The translations under genes were made by a program, and so were the position numbers. Of a DNA stretch of 46,724 nt, positions 7,026 to 13,619 are shown piece after piece. Within the stretch, counting starts at the first letter, position 1, and each line of letters opens with the position of its first letter. This DNA comes from an uncultured Bacteroidales bacterium (lineage in GTDB: Bacteria; Bacteroidota; Bacteroidia; Bacteroidales; UBA932), in contig CASFSL010000004.1 of the NCBI GenBank assembly GCA_949297365.1, positions 1 through 46,724 of the forward strand, written 5' to 3'. The notes below the pieces were generated by a model. The model saw only the letters and a list, made by a program, of their open reading frames with translations. It was not told where the DNA came from and ran no database searches.

Positions 7026-9080
7026 TTATTTGGAGACGATTGTGCTGACGGCCTCGAGCAGCGGATCCACGCTGACCTCGGAGCCGACGGCCTGCTGCAT
7101 CCATATCTGAGGGGTCAGGCGGCCGAGGGTGTAGATGCGGCGGATCTCCGAGGCGAACTCAGACTTGGTGCGGCACTGTGCCAGATGGCTCTCGAGCTGG
7201 TACTCGATGATGTGGCCGAAGGGGTAGTTGGGCAGGTACATCGGGGAGTTGACCATGTGCGAGTAGACGGCCAGCAGGGGGCAGTCGGGGGTGCCGAGCA
7301 CGGGGGCGTAGTACTTGTTCCATACGTCCTTGGCTATGCTGTTGACGGCGTCGCGCAGCTCGGATGCCGTAGCATCGGGATGGCTGTAGAGCCACTGCCA
7401 GGTGTACATGTCCACCAGTGCGACACCCATGATCTCGTATGCGCCCCAGAAGATGTCGAGGGTGGTGTTATCGTCCATCTCATAGTCAAAGCCCAGGAGC
7501 TGGAGGTCGCGCTTCTGGAAGATGAAGGCCAGGGCCTCTGTGTAGGCGGTGTTGGGCACACCGTTGAGCATGTAGTAGTCGATGTCGTAGAGGTCCAGGG
7601 TCTGCTCTACGTTGTGGCCGAACTCGTGGACTGCGATATTGTAGCCTTTGTAGTCCATGCCCTTGTCTCCGATACGGGTGCGCAGACGGGCGGGCTCCCA
7701 GCGTCCTTGGGCCCCCCAGGCATGGCCTGAGCCGCGGGCCGGTTCCACTACGATACGTTCAGCCAGGTAGCGGGCATCCTTGGCGGAGAACCCGAGGGCT
7801 CTCAGCATACGCGGCATGTCATCGGCGAAAGCCTGCGCGTCAGGATATTTGCGCCGGGTCATCTCGGTCAGTTCGTCCTCGGGCATGGCCGAACGGCTCT
7901 TGAATCCGTCGTACCAGATGTCGTAGGGTCTCAGGTCGCGGCCCAGACGCTCCTTGATGAGCGCGGCGACTTCCTTCACCTCATCGGAAGATATCAGGCG
8001 GATGAACAGCTCCTCGATGTCCTTAGCGGATACTTCCATGCCCTCCTCGAAGTTGCGTGCGATGCCGGTGGGCAGCTCAGGGCTGTAGAGGTCAATCTGC
8101 TCTTCCACGTGGAAGGTGTTGAGGATGTGCGAGTAGCGGACATCGGTCTCGGGCTGGAGCTGCACTTCCTTGCCGTCCTGCCAGGTCTTGTTGGAGTAGG
8201 GGGCCCAGTCGTAGGCGGGGTTGTTCACCACGTCCTTCGGGATGGTCTGGTCCACGATGCGGAGCATCACTTGGAAGATCATCTCCTGTTTCTCGTTGGC
8301 ATCGGGAATGTCGGCGTAGTTGCTCTTGAGCTCGTCGCGCAGGTTCCAGTGCGAGAGCAGCACCATGTCCTCGGGGAAGAGACGGCGGCCGTCATCTGTG
8401 AGCAGATGTCCCATCATGATATTGTAGGAGGCGATGTAGTTCTCGCAGCCGCTGAGCACCTGAGCGTAACGGGCCTTGACTGCTGCAGGCACCCTGGTGG
8501 TGAATGCGTCTCCCATGCGGGCGTAGGCCCAGTCAAGACGGCTCCAGTCCTTTCCGAGGGTGTTCTTCTCCTCAAGGGTGTAGAACGGGAAGTTGAGGAT
8601 GGTGACGAATGCCGTCTTGTTGGCGAAGAGGTCGTCCGACAGGTGAGAATAGGGGTCGAATGCTCCGAGGATGTAGTCTATCCCGGTGAGCTCCGGGCCG
8701 GTCAGATGCAGCGGAGCCTGCAGCCGCACGGCCACTTGGTTGGATGTGCCGTAAAGGGTCTCGAATGCCGCCGACAGTTTGTCGAACAGCACCTTGCGGT
8801 CCTCGGGCGTGGCAGCGTAACTTTCAGCGGCGAACTGCCCGAACTCCGCTTCAGTGCCGTCCTCAGCCCTCCAAAGTGCTGCCGCCTGGGCCACACCCTT
8901 CTGCACCAGTGCCTGGTCGGCCTGCGGACATTTCTCCACTATGGCCTGTACCGTCCTATTGACGGTCTCTTCCGAAATATTGCTCATGGTCTTCTGTTGA
9001 TTGCTGTTATTGTTTCCGTTACAGCCGCTCATAATCATCGTCGCCGCGGCCAGCATGACAGTAGGTATCCGTTTCATCAT
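7026..9080 (-). CDS. M3-like gluzincin metallopeptidase lipoprotein
   Basis: The 684-residue protein begins with a lipoprotein signal (lipobox MSGC, acylated C20) followed by a polar Asn/Ser-rich linker, so it should be anchored in the cell envelope. The zinc site is HEFGH (H485, E486, H489) in IAVHEFGHNVEQ, with a plausible third ligand E515 in NTAYTEALAFIFQ, the glutamate-zincin layout. The HEFGH form and helical character resemble the M3 oligopeptidase family. It is not the HExxGH motif of dipeptidyl-peptidase III, although the length is similar. Substrate is unknown; oligopeptide degradation is the likely role. Its stop lies 51 bp before parD, and its start faces the divergent antitoxin gene at 9170. 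Confidence 0.75.
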   Translation of the reverse strand: MMKRIPTVMLAAATMIMSGCNGNNNSNQQKTMSNISEETVNRTVQAIVEKCPQADQALVQKGVAQAAALWRAEDGTEAEFGQFAAESYAATPEDRKVLFDKLSAAFETLYGTSNQVAVRLQAPLHLTGPELTGIDYILGAFDPYSHLSDDLFANKTAFVTILNFPFYTLEEKNTLGKDWSRLDWAYARMGDAFTTRVPAAVKARYAQVLSGCENYIASYNIMMGHLLTDDGRRLFPEDMVLLSHWNLRDELKSNYADIPDANEKQEMIFQVMLRIVDQTIPKDVVNNPAYDWAPYSNKTWQDGKEVQLQPETDVRYSHILNTFHVEEQIDLYSPELPTGIARNFEEGMEVSAKDIEELFIRLISSDEVKEVAALIKERLGRDLRPYDIWYDGFKSRSAMPEDELTEMTRRKYPDAQAFADDMPRMLRALGFSAKDARYLAERIVVEPARGSGHAWGAQGRWEPARLRTRIGDKGMDYKGYNIAVHEFGHNVEQTLDLYDIDYYMLNGVPNTAYTEALAFIFQKRDLQLLGFDYEMDDNTTLDIFWGAYEIMGVALVDMYTWQWLYSHPDATASELRDAVNSIAKDVWNKYYAPVLGTPDCPLLAVYSHMVNSPMYLPNYPFGHIIEYQLESHLAQCRTKSEFASEIRRIYTLGRLTPQIWMQQAVGSEVSVDPLLEAVSTIVSK

Positions 9081-9128
9081 ATTGCACAGAGTTTAGCCAT
9101 TATTTGACAAAGATATGAAAATTAATCT

Positions 9129-9156
9129 TATCTTTGTTGTACATTATAGTGTACAA
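9129..9156 (+). promoter_or_regulatory. Promoter with overlapping operator for the orphan antitoxin
   Basis: The -7 box TATCTTTG (9129-9136) is followed immediately by a perfect dyad, TTGTACA-N6-TGTACAA (9137-9156), at the expected transcription start. A protein bound there would block initiation, as expected for an autoregulating antitoxin. The gene start is 13 bp further on, at 9170. Confidence 0.6.
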
Positions 9157-9169
9157 AGTCGACAGAAAT

Positions 9170-9397
9170 ATGAGAGTGATAAGTTCATCCGAGTTGAGAA
9201 GCAATTTGAAAAAATATTTAGATTTAGCTGCAAATGAGCAGATTATAATCCAGAGAGGACGTAACGAGACATTTGTCCTCACCAAGCAGGAGTATCTTGA
9301 ACCGGACGAAGATCTGAAACGGGCGGTAACCGCTCAGCAACTTATGCCTGGAATTGTCTCGGATGTCCGTGAAGCATATAGGAAAAGAAGGCGTTGA
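9170..9397 (+). CDS. Phd/YefM-type antitoxin, apparently without partner
   Basis: A 75-residue protein with the N-terminal pattern of Phd/YefM-like antitoxins: MRVISSSELRSNLKKYLDLA, then ANEQIIIQRGRNETFVLTKQEY. This is the small alpha/beta DNA-binding domain followed by a charged tail that would contact a toxin. ATG 9170 is preferred to the in-frame TTG at 9134 because the latter overlaps the -7 box. No RelE, PIN or Doc-like gene follows; the next codons encode only a 17-residue peptide and then a PH-domain protein. It may be a solitary regulator or the remains of a toxin-antitoxin pair. Confidence 0.75.
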   Translation: MRVISSSELRSNLKKYLDLAANEQIIIQRGRNETFVLTKQEYLEPDEDLKRAVTAQQLMPGIVSDVREAYRKRRR

Positions 9398-9399
9398 GT

Positions 9400-9453
9400 A
9401 TGAGAGTGCTGTTCTTGAATAACCACGCAATAGCAAAATACTTATTAAATTAA
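9400..9453 (+). CDS. 17-codon open frame in the toxin position
   Basis: ATG 9400 starts 2 bp after the antitoxin stop and reads MRVLFLNNHAIAKYLLN before TAA. The tight spacing is that expected of a toxin gene, but the frame is too short to be one. It may be the start of a degraded toxin, a small peptide, or chance. I see no continuation in other frames. Confidence 0.3.
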   Translation: MRVLFLNNHAIAKYLLN

Positions 9454-9469
9454 GACAATTCAGAATGTT

Positions 9470-9958
9470 ATGGAAAGGAGTATACAGATGAGGTGGAGCA
9501 GGAGTGCCGTGGCGTGGACTGTGGTTATCGTAGCACTTATGGTCATTCTGACAGCAGAAGGTATTGCAGAGTGGCGGAATGGAGAGCCGGCTGCGGGTAT
9601 AGTATGTTGGGTAATAGCCGCTGCGGTGTCAGTCTGTGCCCTTTGGACTCCGTTGCGTATCATCGTGACGGACCGGCAGATACAACTGTGCCGCCCGGTT
9701 GGTCGGCTGCGTATCAACCGCAGCGATATCGTCAGGGTTGAGGAAGTCTCTTCCGGTGTCGTCCTGAATTCGTTTCGGGTAGGCAGCGGCGGTCCGTTCG
9801 GTTATTGGGGCCGTTGGCAGAGCGACTCTTTGGGCTGGTACACTCTTTTCGCCACAAATTTAAAAGACCTGTGTTTAATCAGGCTCTCCAATGGCCGGGC
9901 CTATATCGTCAGTAGTCGTACTCTGCTGTTGACCATAAAGCAAGGGGCTAGTCGGTAA
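9470..9958 (+). CDS. Membrane protein with bacterial PH domain
   Basis: A 162-residue protein with two N-terminal membrane segments (about residues 12-30 and 41-60) followed by a bacterial PH-like domain (about 63-160): LRIIVTDRQIQLCRPVGRLRI and IVRVEEV strands, then a Gly/Trp-rich segment GSGGPFGYWGRWQSD and LGWYTLFATN. That last segment is typical of the short membrane-attached PH proteins of Bacteroidota. Function is unknown; related domains are thought to act as membrane-associated scaffolds. ATG 9470 or ATG 9488 could be the start. It stands alone, with a strong hairpin after it. Confidence 0.7.
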   Translation: MERSIQMRWSRSAVAWTVVIVALMVILTAEGIAEWRNGEPAAGIVCWVIAAAVSVCALWTPLRIIVTDRQIQLCRPVGRLRINRSDIVRVEEVSSGVVLNSFRVGSGGPFGYWGRWQSDSLGWYTLFATNLKDLCLIRLSNGRAYIVSSRTLLLTIKQGASR

Positions 9959-9991
9959 TGTATTTGTAATCAGGTGGATGCTGATTATCGG

Positions 9992-10029
9992 GTTGCTCTA
10001 TGGCTTGTTTTTTCAGGGCATAGAGCAAC
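9992..10029. terminator. 11-bp perfect hairpin between convergent genes
   Basis: GTTGCTCTATG (9992-10002) pairs perfectly with CATAGAGCAAC (10019-10029) around a 16-nt loop. It lies between the PH-domain gene (+) and queH (-), both ending towards it. The T run is in the loop rather than after the stem, so termination is plausible from position but the structure is not a classical intrinsic terminator. Confidence 0.45.
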
Positions 10030-10082
10030 TAATCTGCGTGCAATTAATTGATAATGTGGTAGATAGTCCTATGTCAGGTGCT

Positions 10083-10766
10083 TTATGGTTTGTCGGAATG
10101 TGAGCAGTTGCTTTGGGGCGCAGTGCGGTGGGCAAGGCTGAACTCGCAGCCGCAGTACTGCTGGTTGTAGAACTGGCGGGCGAGGATGTTGCGGCGTTCG
10201 TAGAGGCCGCCCTTGCGCCAGTTGCGGTCCCAGAAGCGGGTCAGGCCCCGGCCGCAGTGCTCCTCGGCATAGAAGCCGGCCTCGTTGATCTGCCGGATGT
10301 CCTTCCAGCGGGAGGAGGCTAGGGTGGTGGTGAAGAGGGGGAAGCCGTAATCTGCTGCGTAGGAGGCCGCAGTGCAGAGGCGGTGCCTGAAGCAGGCGAG
10401 GCAGCGTCCGCCCCGTTCCGGCTCATTCTCCAGTCCGACAGTGCATTTGAGCCACTGTGTGTGCTGCCGCTCCCAGAAATCACCGGCAGTGCCCTGTTGC
10501 CCCTCCGCATTGCCCGGTCCCGTCATCCCTGCCGTCAGTTCTCGCCCGGAGCGGATTTCCGCATTGCCTCCGTCTAAGTCCACTATGGCCACCCCGATTT
10601 CCTTCGCGTACCTCGCTATCTCATTTTTCCGCTTGAGATACTCCTCCTCGGGGAAGATGTTGGGGTTGTAGAAGAGGATGGTAGGTTCATAGCCGTTCTG
10701 CCCCATCCATTCGAGGATGGCGGCGGAGCAGGGGGCGCAGCAGGAGTGAAGCAGAACTTTTTCCAT
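10083..10766 (-). CDS. queH: Epoxyqueuosine reductase QueH
   Basis: The protein (227 residues from ATG 10766) is QueH (formerly DUF208), which reduces epoxyqueuosine to queuosine in tRNA. The cysteines that bind the iron-sulfur cluster and accessory metal are visible as HSCCAPCS near the N-terminus, RCLACFRHRL in the middle and YCGCEFS near the end. PEEEYLKRKNE and TTLASSRWKD are further family blocks. It carries an insertion of about 25 Gly/Ala-rich residues before FWERQ that I do not expect in the family. I prefer ATG 10766 because the upstream in-frame ATG at 10778 overlaps its -7 box (complement of 10776-10783). It is divergent from the fused folate/FMN enzyme gene. Confidence 0.88.
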   Translation of the reverse strand: MEKVLLHSCCAPCSAAILEWMGQNGYEPTILFYNPNIFPEEEYLKRKNEIARYAKEIGVAIVDLDGGNAEIRSGRELTAGMTGPGNAEGQQGTAGDFWERQHTQWLKCTVGLENEPERGGRCLACFRHRLCTAASYAADYGFPLFTTTLASSRWKDIRQINEAGFYAEEHCGRGLTRFWDRNWRKGGLYERRNILARQFYNQQYCGCEFSLAHRTAPQSNCSHSDKP

Positions 10767-10775
10767 TGTATCGGA

Positions 10776-10791
10776 CAAAATTATATTTTTG
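10776..10791. promoter_or_regulatory. Abutting divergent promoters (queH and the fusion gene)
   Basis: CAAAATTATATTTTTG contains two -7 boxes back to back: TAATTTTG on the minus strand (10776-10783) and TATTTTTG on the plus strand (10784-10791). Polymerase can occupy only one at a time, so the two genes may be reciprocally expressed. A TTG at 10767 lies 17 bp before the plus-strand box. Confidence 0.55.
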
Positions 10792-10808
10792 CGAAAATAT
10801 TGAAAATT

Positions 10809-12326
10809 ATGGAAAGTAAGAAGGAACTTCGCAAATTGATATCGATGCGCAAGAAGCAGGTGCCCCTAGAGGAGCGCCGCCGCCGCTCTGTGCCTGTGAT
10901 GGAGCGTCTGATGGTGCTGCCGCGTTTCCGGAAAGCACAGAATATTCTGTTCTACTGGGCAATGCAGGATGAGGTGGCGACTCAGGATGCGGTGATCGCC
11001 TGTGCTGCGGCCGGGAAGAATGTGTTTTTGCCGGTGGTGGACGGGGATTTCTTGAGAATCAGGCGGTTTTCCGGACAGGCCGCGCTGACTCCGGGCGAAT
11101 CGTACGCTATTCCGGAGCCTGTGGAGGGGTCGGAGGAGGTGCGGATCTCCGATATCGACCTGGTCGTGGTGCCGGGAGTGGCCTTCGATATGGACGGCGG
11201 CCGGATGGGACGCGGTAAGGGCTTCTATGACAGGCTGCTGGCAGGGGCTTCGGACTGCTCTCAGGGCGGGCCGTACAAGGTCGGGGTCTGCTTCGACTTT
11301 CAGGTGGTGGATGCGGTGCCCAGGGAGGCTCACGATATGTTGATGGACGCGGTGGTGTGCGAGTCGCGTACTGAGATCATCCGCAATGACAACCGGGTGT
11401 GCTCGGTGTTCGGCATCCGTTATCCGATAGTCTCCGGCGGAATGGTCTGGTGCAGCGGCTGGAGGCTGGCTTCGGCGGTGAGTGCTGCGGGCGGTCTGGG
11501 TCTGCTCGGAGCCGGGTCGATGAGGCCGGAGCTGCTGCGGGAGCATATCGCTTCATGCCGCGCTGCTACGGATAAGCCGTTCGGGGTCAATGTCCCGCTG
11601 ATGTCGCCGTATGCCGCTGAGCTGATGGAGGTAGTGCTGTCGGAGAAGGTGCCGGTGGTGTTTACCTCGGCCGGTAATCCCAAGACATGGACGCCGAGGC
11701 TCAAGGATGCCGGGGTGAAGGTAGCGCATGTGGTGTCGAGTTCCAAGTTTGCGGTCAAATGTGCTGAGGCCGGGGTCGATGCGGTGGTGGCCGAGGGGTT
11801 CGAGGCCGGCGGGCACAATGGCCGGGAGGAGACGGCTACGATGGTGCTGGTACCTCAGGTCCGGGCGGCAGTATCGCTGCCTCTGCTGGCTGCGGGCGGT
11901 ATCGTCTCTGGTGCGGGAATGGCTGCGGCCTTCGCTCTCGGAGCTGAGGGCGTGCAGGTCGGTACCCGTTTTGCCCTGTGCCGCGAGAGCAGTGCCAGCG
12001 AGGAGTTCAAGCAGCTCTGTCTCGGGCTCAAGGAGGGCGATACGATGCTGGCCCTCAAGAAGGTGAGCCCGACCCGCCTGATCAAGAACGATTTCTATGC
12101 GCAGGTGCAGGAGGCCGAGGACCGCGGGGCTTCGAAGGAAGAGCTCGTGGAACTGCTCGGACGCGGCCGGGCCCGTCAGGGCATCTTCGAAGGCGACCTG
12201 TCAGCCGGCGAGCTGGAGATAGGCCAGGGCGTCTCCCTCATCTCCGACCTGCCCTCGGCCGCCGACATCGTCCGCTCAATGGTGGACGGCTACCGTCGGG
12301 CTGTGGCCGGGATGGAGGTGCTGTAA
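10809..12326 (+). CDS. Fusion: 5-formyltetrahydrofolate cyclo-ligase + FabK/nitronate-monooxygenase-like flavoprotein
   Basis: A 505-residue protein joins two enzymes. Residues about 1-190 are a 5-formyl-THF cyclo-ligase (5-FCL/YgfA), which uses ATP to make methenyl-THF; the family block GRGKGFYDRLL is at 134-144. From about N195 (NRVCSVFGIRYPIVSGGM) to the end it matches FMN-dependent nitronate monooxygenase/FabK-like enoyl-ACP reductases, with the TSAGNPKTW block, AEGFEAGGHNGRE (H336) and LPLLAAGGI. There is almost no linker: the second domain begins where a free-standing homologue would start. ATG 10809 follows the -7 box by 17 bp and gives the usual 5-FCL start (MESKKELRK). Whether the two activities are linked is unknown. 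Confidence 0.85.
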   Translation: MESKKELRKLISMRKKQVPLEERRRRSVPVMERLMVLPRFRKAQNILFYWAMQDEVATQDAVIACAAAGKNVFLPVVDGDFLRIRRFSGQAALTPGESYAIPEPVEGSEEVRISDIDLVVVPGVAFDMDGGRMGRGKGFYDRLLAGASDCSQGGPYKVGVCFDFQVVDAVPREAHDMLMDAVVCESRTEIIRNDNRVCSVFGIRYPIVSGGMVWCSGWRLASAVSAAGGLGLLGAGSMRPELLREHIASCRAATDKPFGVNVPLMSPYAAELMEVVLSEKVPVVFTSAGNPKTWTPRLKDAGVKVAHVVSSSKFAVKCAEAGVDAVVAEGFEAGGHNGREETATMVLVPQVRAAVSLPLLAAGGIVSGAGMAAAFALGAEGVQVGTRFALCRESSASEEFKQLCLGLKEGDTMLALKKVSPTRLIKNDFYAQVQEAEDRGASKEELVELLGRGRARQGIFEGDLSAGELEIGQGVSLISDLPSAADIVRSMVDGYRRAVAGMEVL

Positions 12327-12342
12327 TGCTCCCGTTGTGGAG

Positions 12343-12378
12343 GATGTAAAATAGGAACTTGCGTAGGTGTTTTACATC
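12343..12378. promoter_or_regulatory. Dyad upstream of the sigma-54 promoter (candidate activator site or terminator)
   Basis: GATGTAAAA (12343-12351) and TTTTACATC (12370-12378) are perfect 9-bp inverted repeats 18 bp apart, about 63 bp upstream of the -24 element. The placement suits an upstream activating sequence for an NtrC-type activator. It also lies just after the fusion gene's stop, so a role in transcript ending is possible, although no T run follows. Confidence 0.4.
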
Positions 12379-12440
12379 TGCTAAAGGCCTGTTTGTCAAA
12401 ATGAGAAATATAGGTGTGAATTTCGGAAATTTCGGTCATT

Positions 12441-12456
12441 TGGCACAATCGTTGCT
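12441..12456 (+). promoter_or_regulatory. Sigma-54 (-24/-12) promoter of the RND efflux operon
   Basis: TGGCAC (12441-12446), five bases, then TTGCT (12452-12456) is an exact match to the RpoN consensus TGGCAC-N5-TTGCW, with GG and GC ten bases apart. The expected transcription start is near 12467, giving a leader of about 25 nt before ATG 12492. Transcription from such a promoter strictly needs an AAA+ activator; one with a GAFTDA loop is encoded at 45171-46499. Confidence 0.75.
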
Positions 12457-12491
12457 AGCACGGACTCAGAATTTTTAAAGAGTTATTATAT

Positions 12492-13616
12492 ATGCGTTAT
12501 CTGAAAATTGCGGTTTTGGGCCTCTGTGCCGTTATCGGCATGACATCATGCAAGCAGAAGGCTCAGGGCCAGATGGAGGCGGTTACGTATCCGCTTCTTA
12601 AAGTATTTCCCGAGGACAGGTCTCTGTCAGTCAGCTACTCTGCTGTCATAGAGGGAAAGCAGGATGTGGAAGTGAGGCCCCAGGTTTCAGGATTCGTTAC
12701 GGATGTCCTGGTAAAGGAGGGGGCCAAGGTTAAGAAAGGGCAGACGCTGTTCGTGATAGACACTATCCCCTATGCCGCAGCATACAGGCAGGCCAAGGCC
12801 GCTGTCGCTACTGCTGAGGCCCAGCTGGCTACAGCCGAGCTCTCCCTGGAGGGAAGCGAGGACCTGTATGCCGACAAGGTGATTTCGGATTTTGAGCTCC
12901 AGACGGCCCGCAACTCGTACAACAGCGCGGTCGCCGCTCTCAGACAGGCTGAGGCCGCTGAGGCAAGCGCGGCTCAGAACCTTTCCTACGCTATCGTGAA
13001 GAGCCCTGTCAACGGTTCGGCAGGCATGACTTCGGTGAGAGTGGGAGCATTGGTGAGCGCGTCCATGGCGGAGCCCCTGATAAGCGTTTCGGACAATTCC
13101 CAGATGTACGTATATTTCTCCCTGCCTGAGAAGGAGGTGCTCTCGATGACCCGTCAGTACGGCTCCATCGACAACACCGTGGACTCTTTCCAGCCGGTGT
13201 CGCTGACTATGGCCGACGGCTCCACTTACGAGCATCAGGGTCATATCGACGTGATCAGCCGTATCGTGGACAAGGGTACCGGTGCGGTGAGCGTCAGGGC
13301 CGTGTTCGACAATCCTGACGGCCGTCTGATGAGCGGCGGCTCAGGCCGTGTCAATGTGTCGTATGACAGGACGGACTGCATCGTAATTCCTCAGGAGGCG
13401 ACATATGAGATACAGGACAAGATATTTGTTTACAAGGTGATTGACGGCAAGGCGGTGTCCAGCGAGATAAAGGTGTTCCGTCTCAACAACGGTCGGGAAT
13501 ATATCGTTGAGAGCGGTCTGTCCGAGGGCGATGTAATAGTGTCCGAGGGAGCCGGTCTGCTCAGGGAGGGCACTCCGATAACCGGTACGCCTGTCAATTC
13601 TAACGAAGGAGAGTAA
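12492..13616 (+). CDS. RND efflux periplasmic adaptor (AcrA/MexA-like lipoprotein)
   Basis: A 374-residue membrane-fusion protein with a lipobox (MTSC, acylated C20). It has the expected order: lipoyl half-motif VEVRPQVSGFVTDVLVKEGA (about 57-76), an alpha-helical hairpin rich in Ala/Gln (about 95-155), the second lipoyl half (IVKSPVNGSAGM), a beta-barrel and a membrane-proximal domain with DCIVIPQEA. It bridges the inner-membrane pump and outer-membrane channel. It is the first gene of the operon behind the sigma-54 promoter; the pump gene follows after 3 bp. Confidence 0.92.
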   Translation: MRYLKIAVLGLCAVIGMTSCKQKAQGQMEAVTYPLLKVFPEDRSLSVSYSAVIEGKQDVEVRPQVSGFVTDVLVKEGAKVKKGQTLFVIDTIPYAAAYRQAKAAVATAEAQLATAELSLEGSEDLYADKVISDFELQTARNSYNSAVAALRQAEAAEASAAQNLSYAIVKSPVNGSAGMTSVRVGALVSASMAEPLISVSDNSQMYVYFSLPEKEVLSMTRQYGSIDNTVDSFQPVSLTMADGSTYEHQGHIDVISRIVDKGTGAVSVRAVFDNPDGRLMSGGSGRVNVSYDRTDCIVIPQEATYEIQDKIFVYKVIDGKAVSSEIKVFRLNNGREYIVESGLSEGDVIVSEGAGLLREGTPITGTPVNSNEGE

Positions 13617-13619
13617 CGT

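Noticed and set aside
7026-9080. Dipeptidyl-peptidase III (M49)
   Set aside because: M49 requires HExxGH; here the site is HEFGH with a glutamate 26 residues on, closer to M3-type gluzincins.
8109-9107. 332-codon plus-strand frame opposite the metallopeptidase gene, and a similar one at 6963-7730
   Set aside because: Both are shadows of the HEFGH peptidase; composition is Val/Gly/Leu-rich with no recognisable fold.
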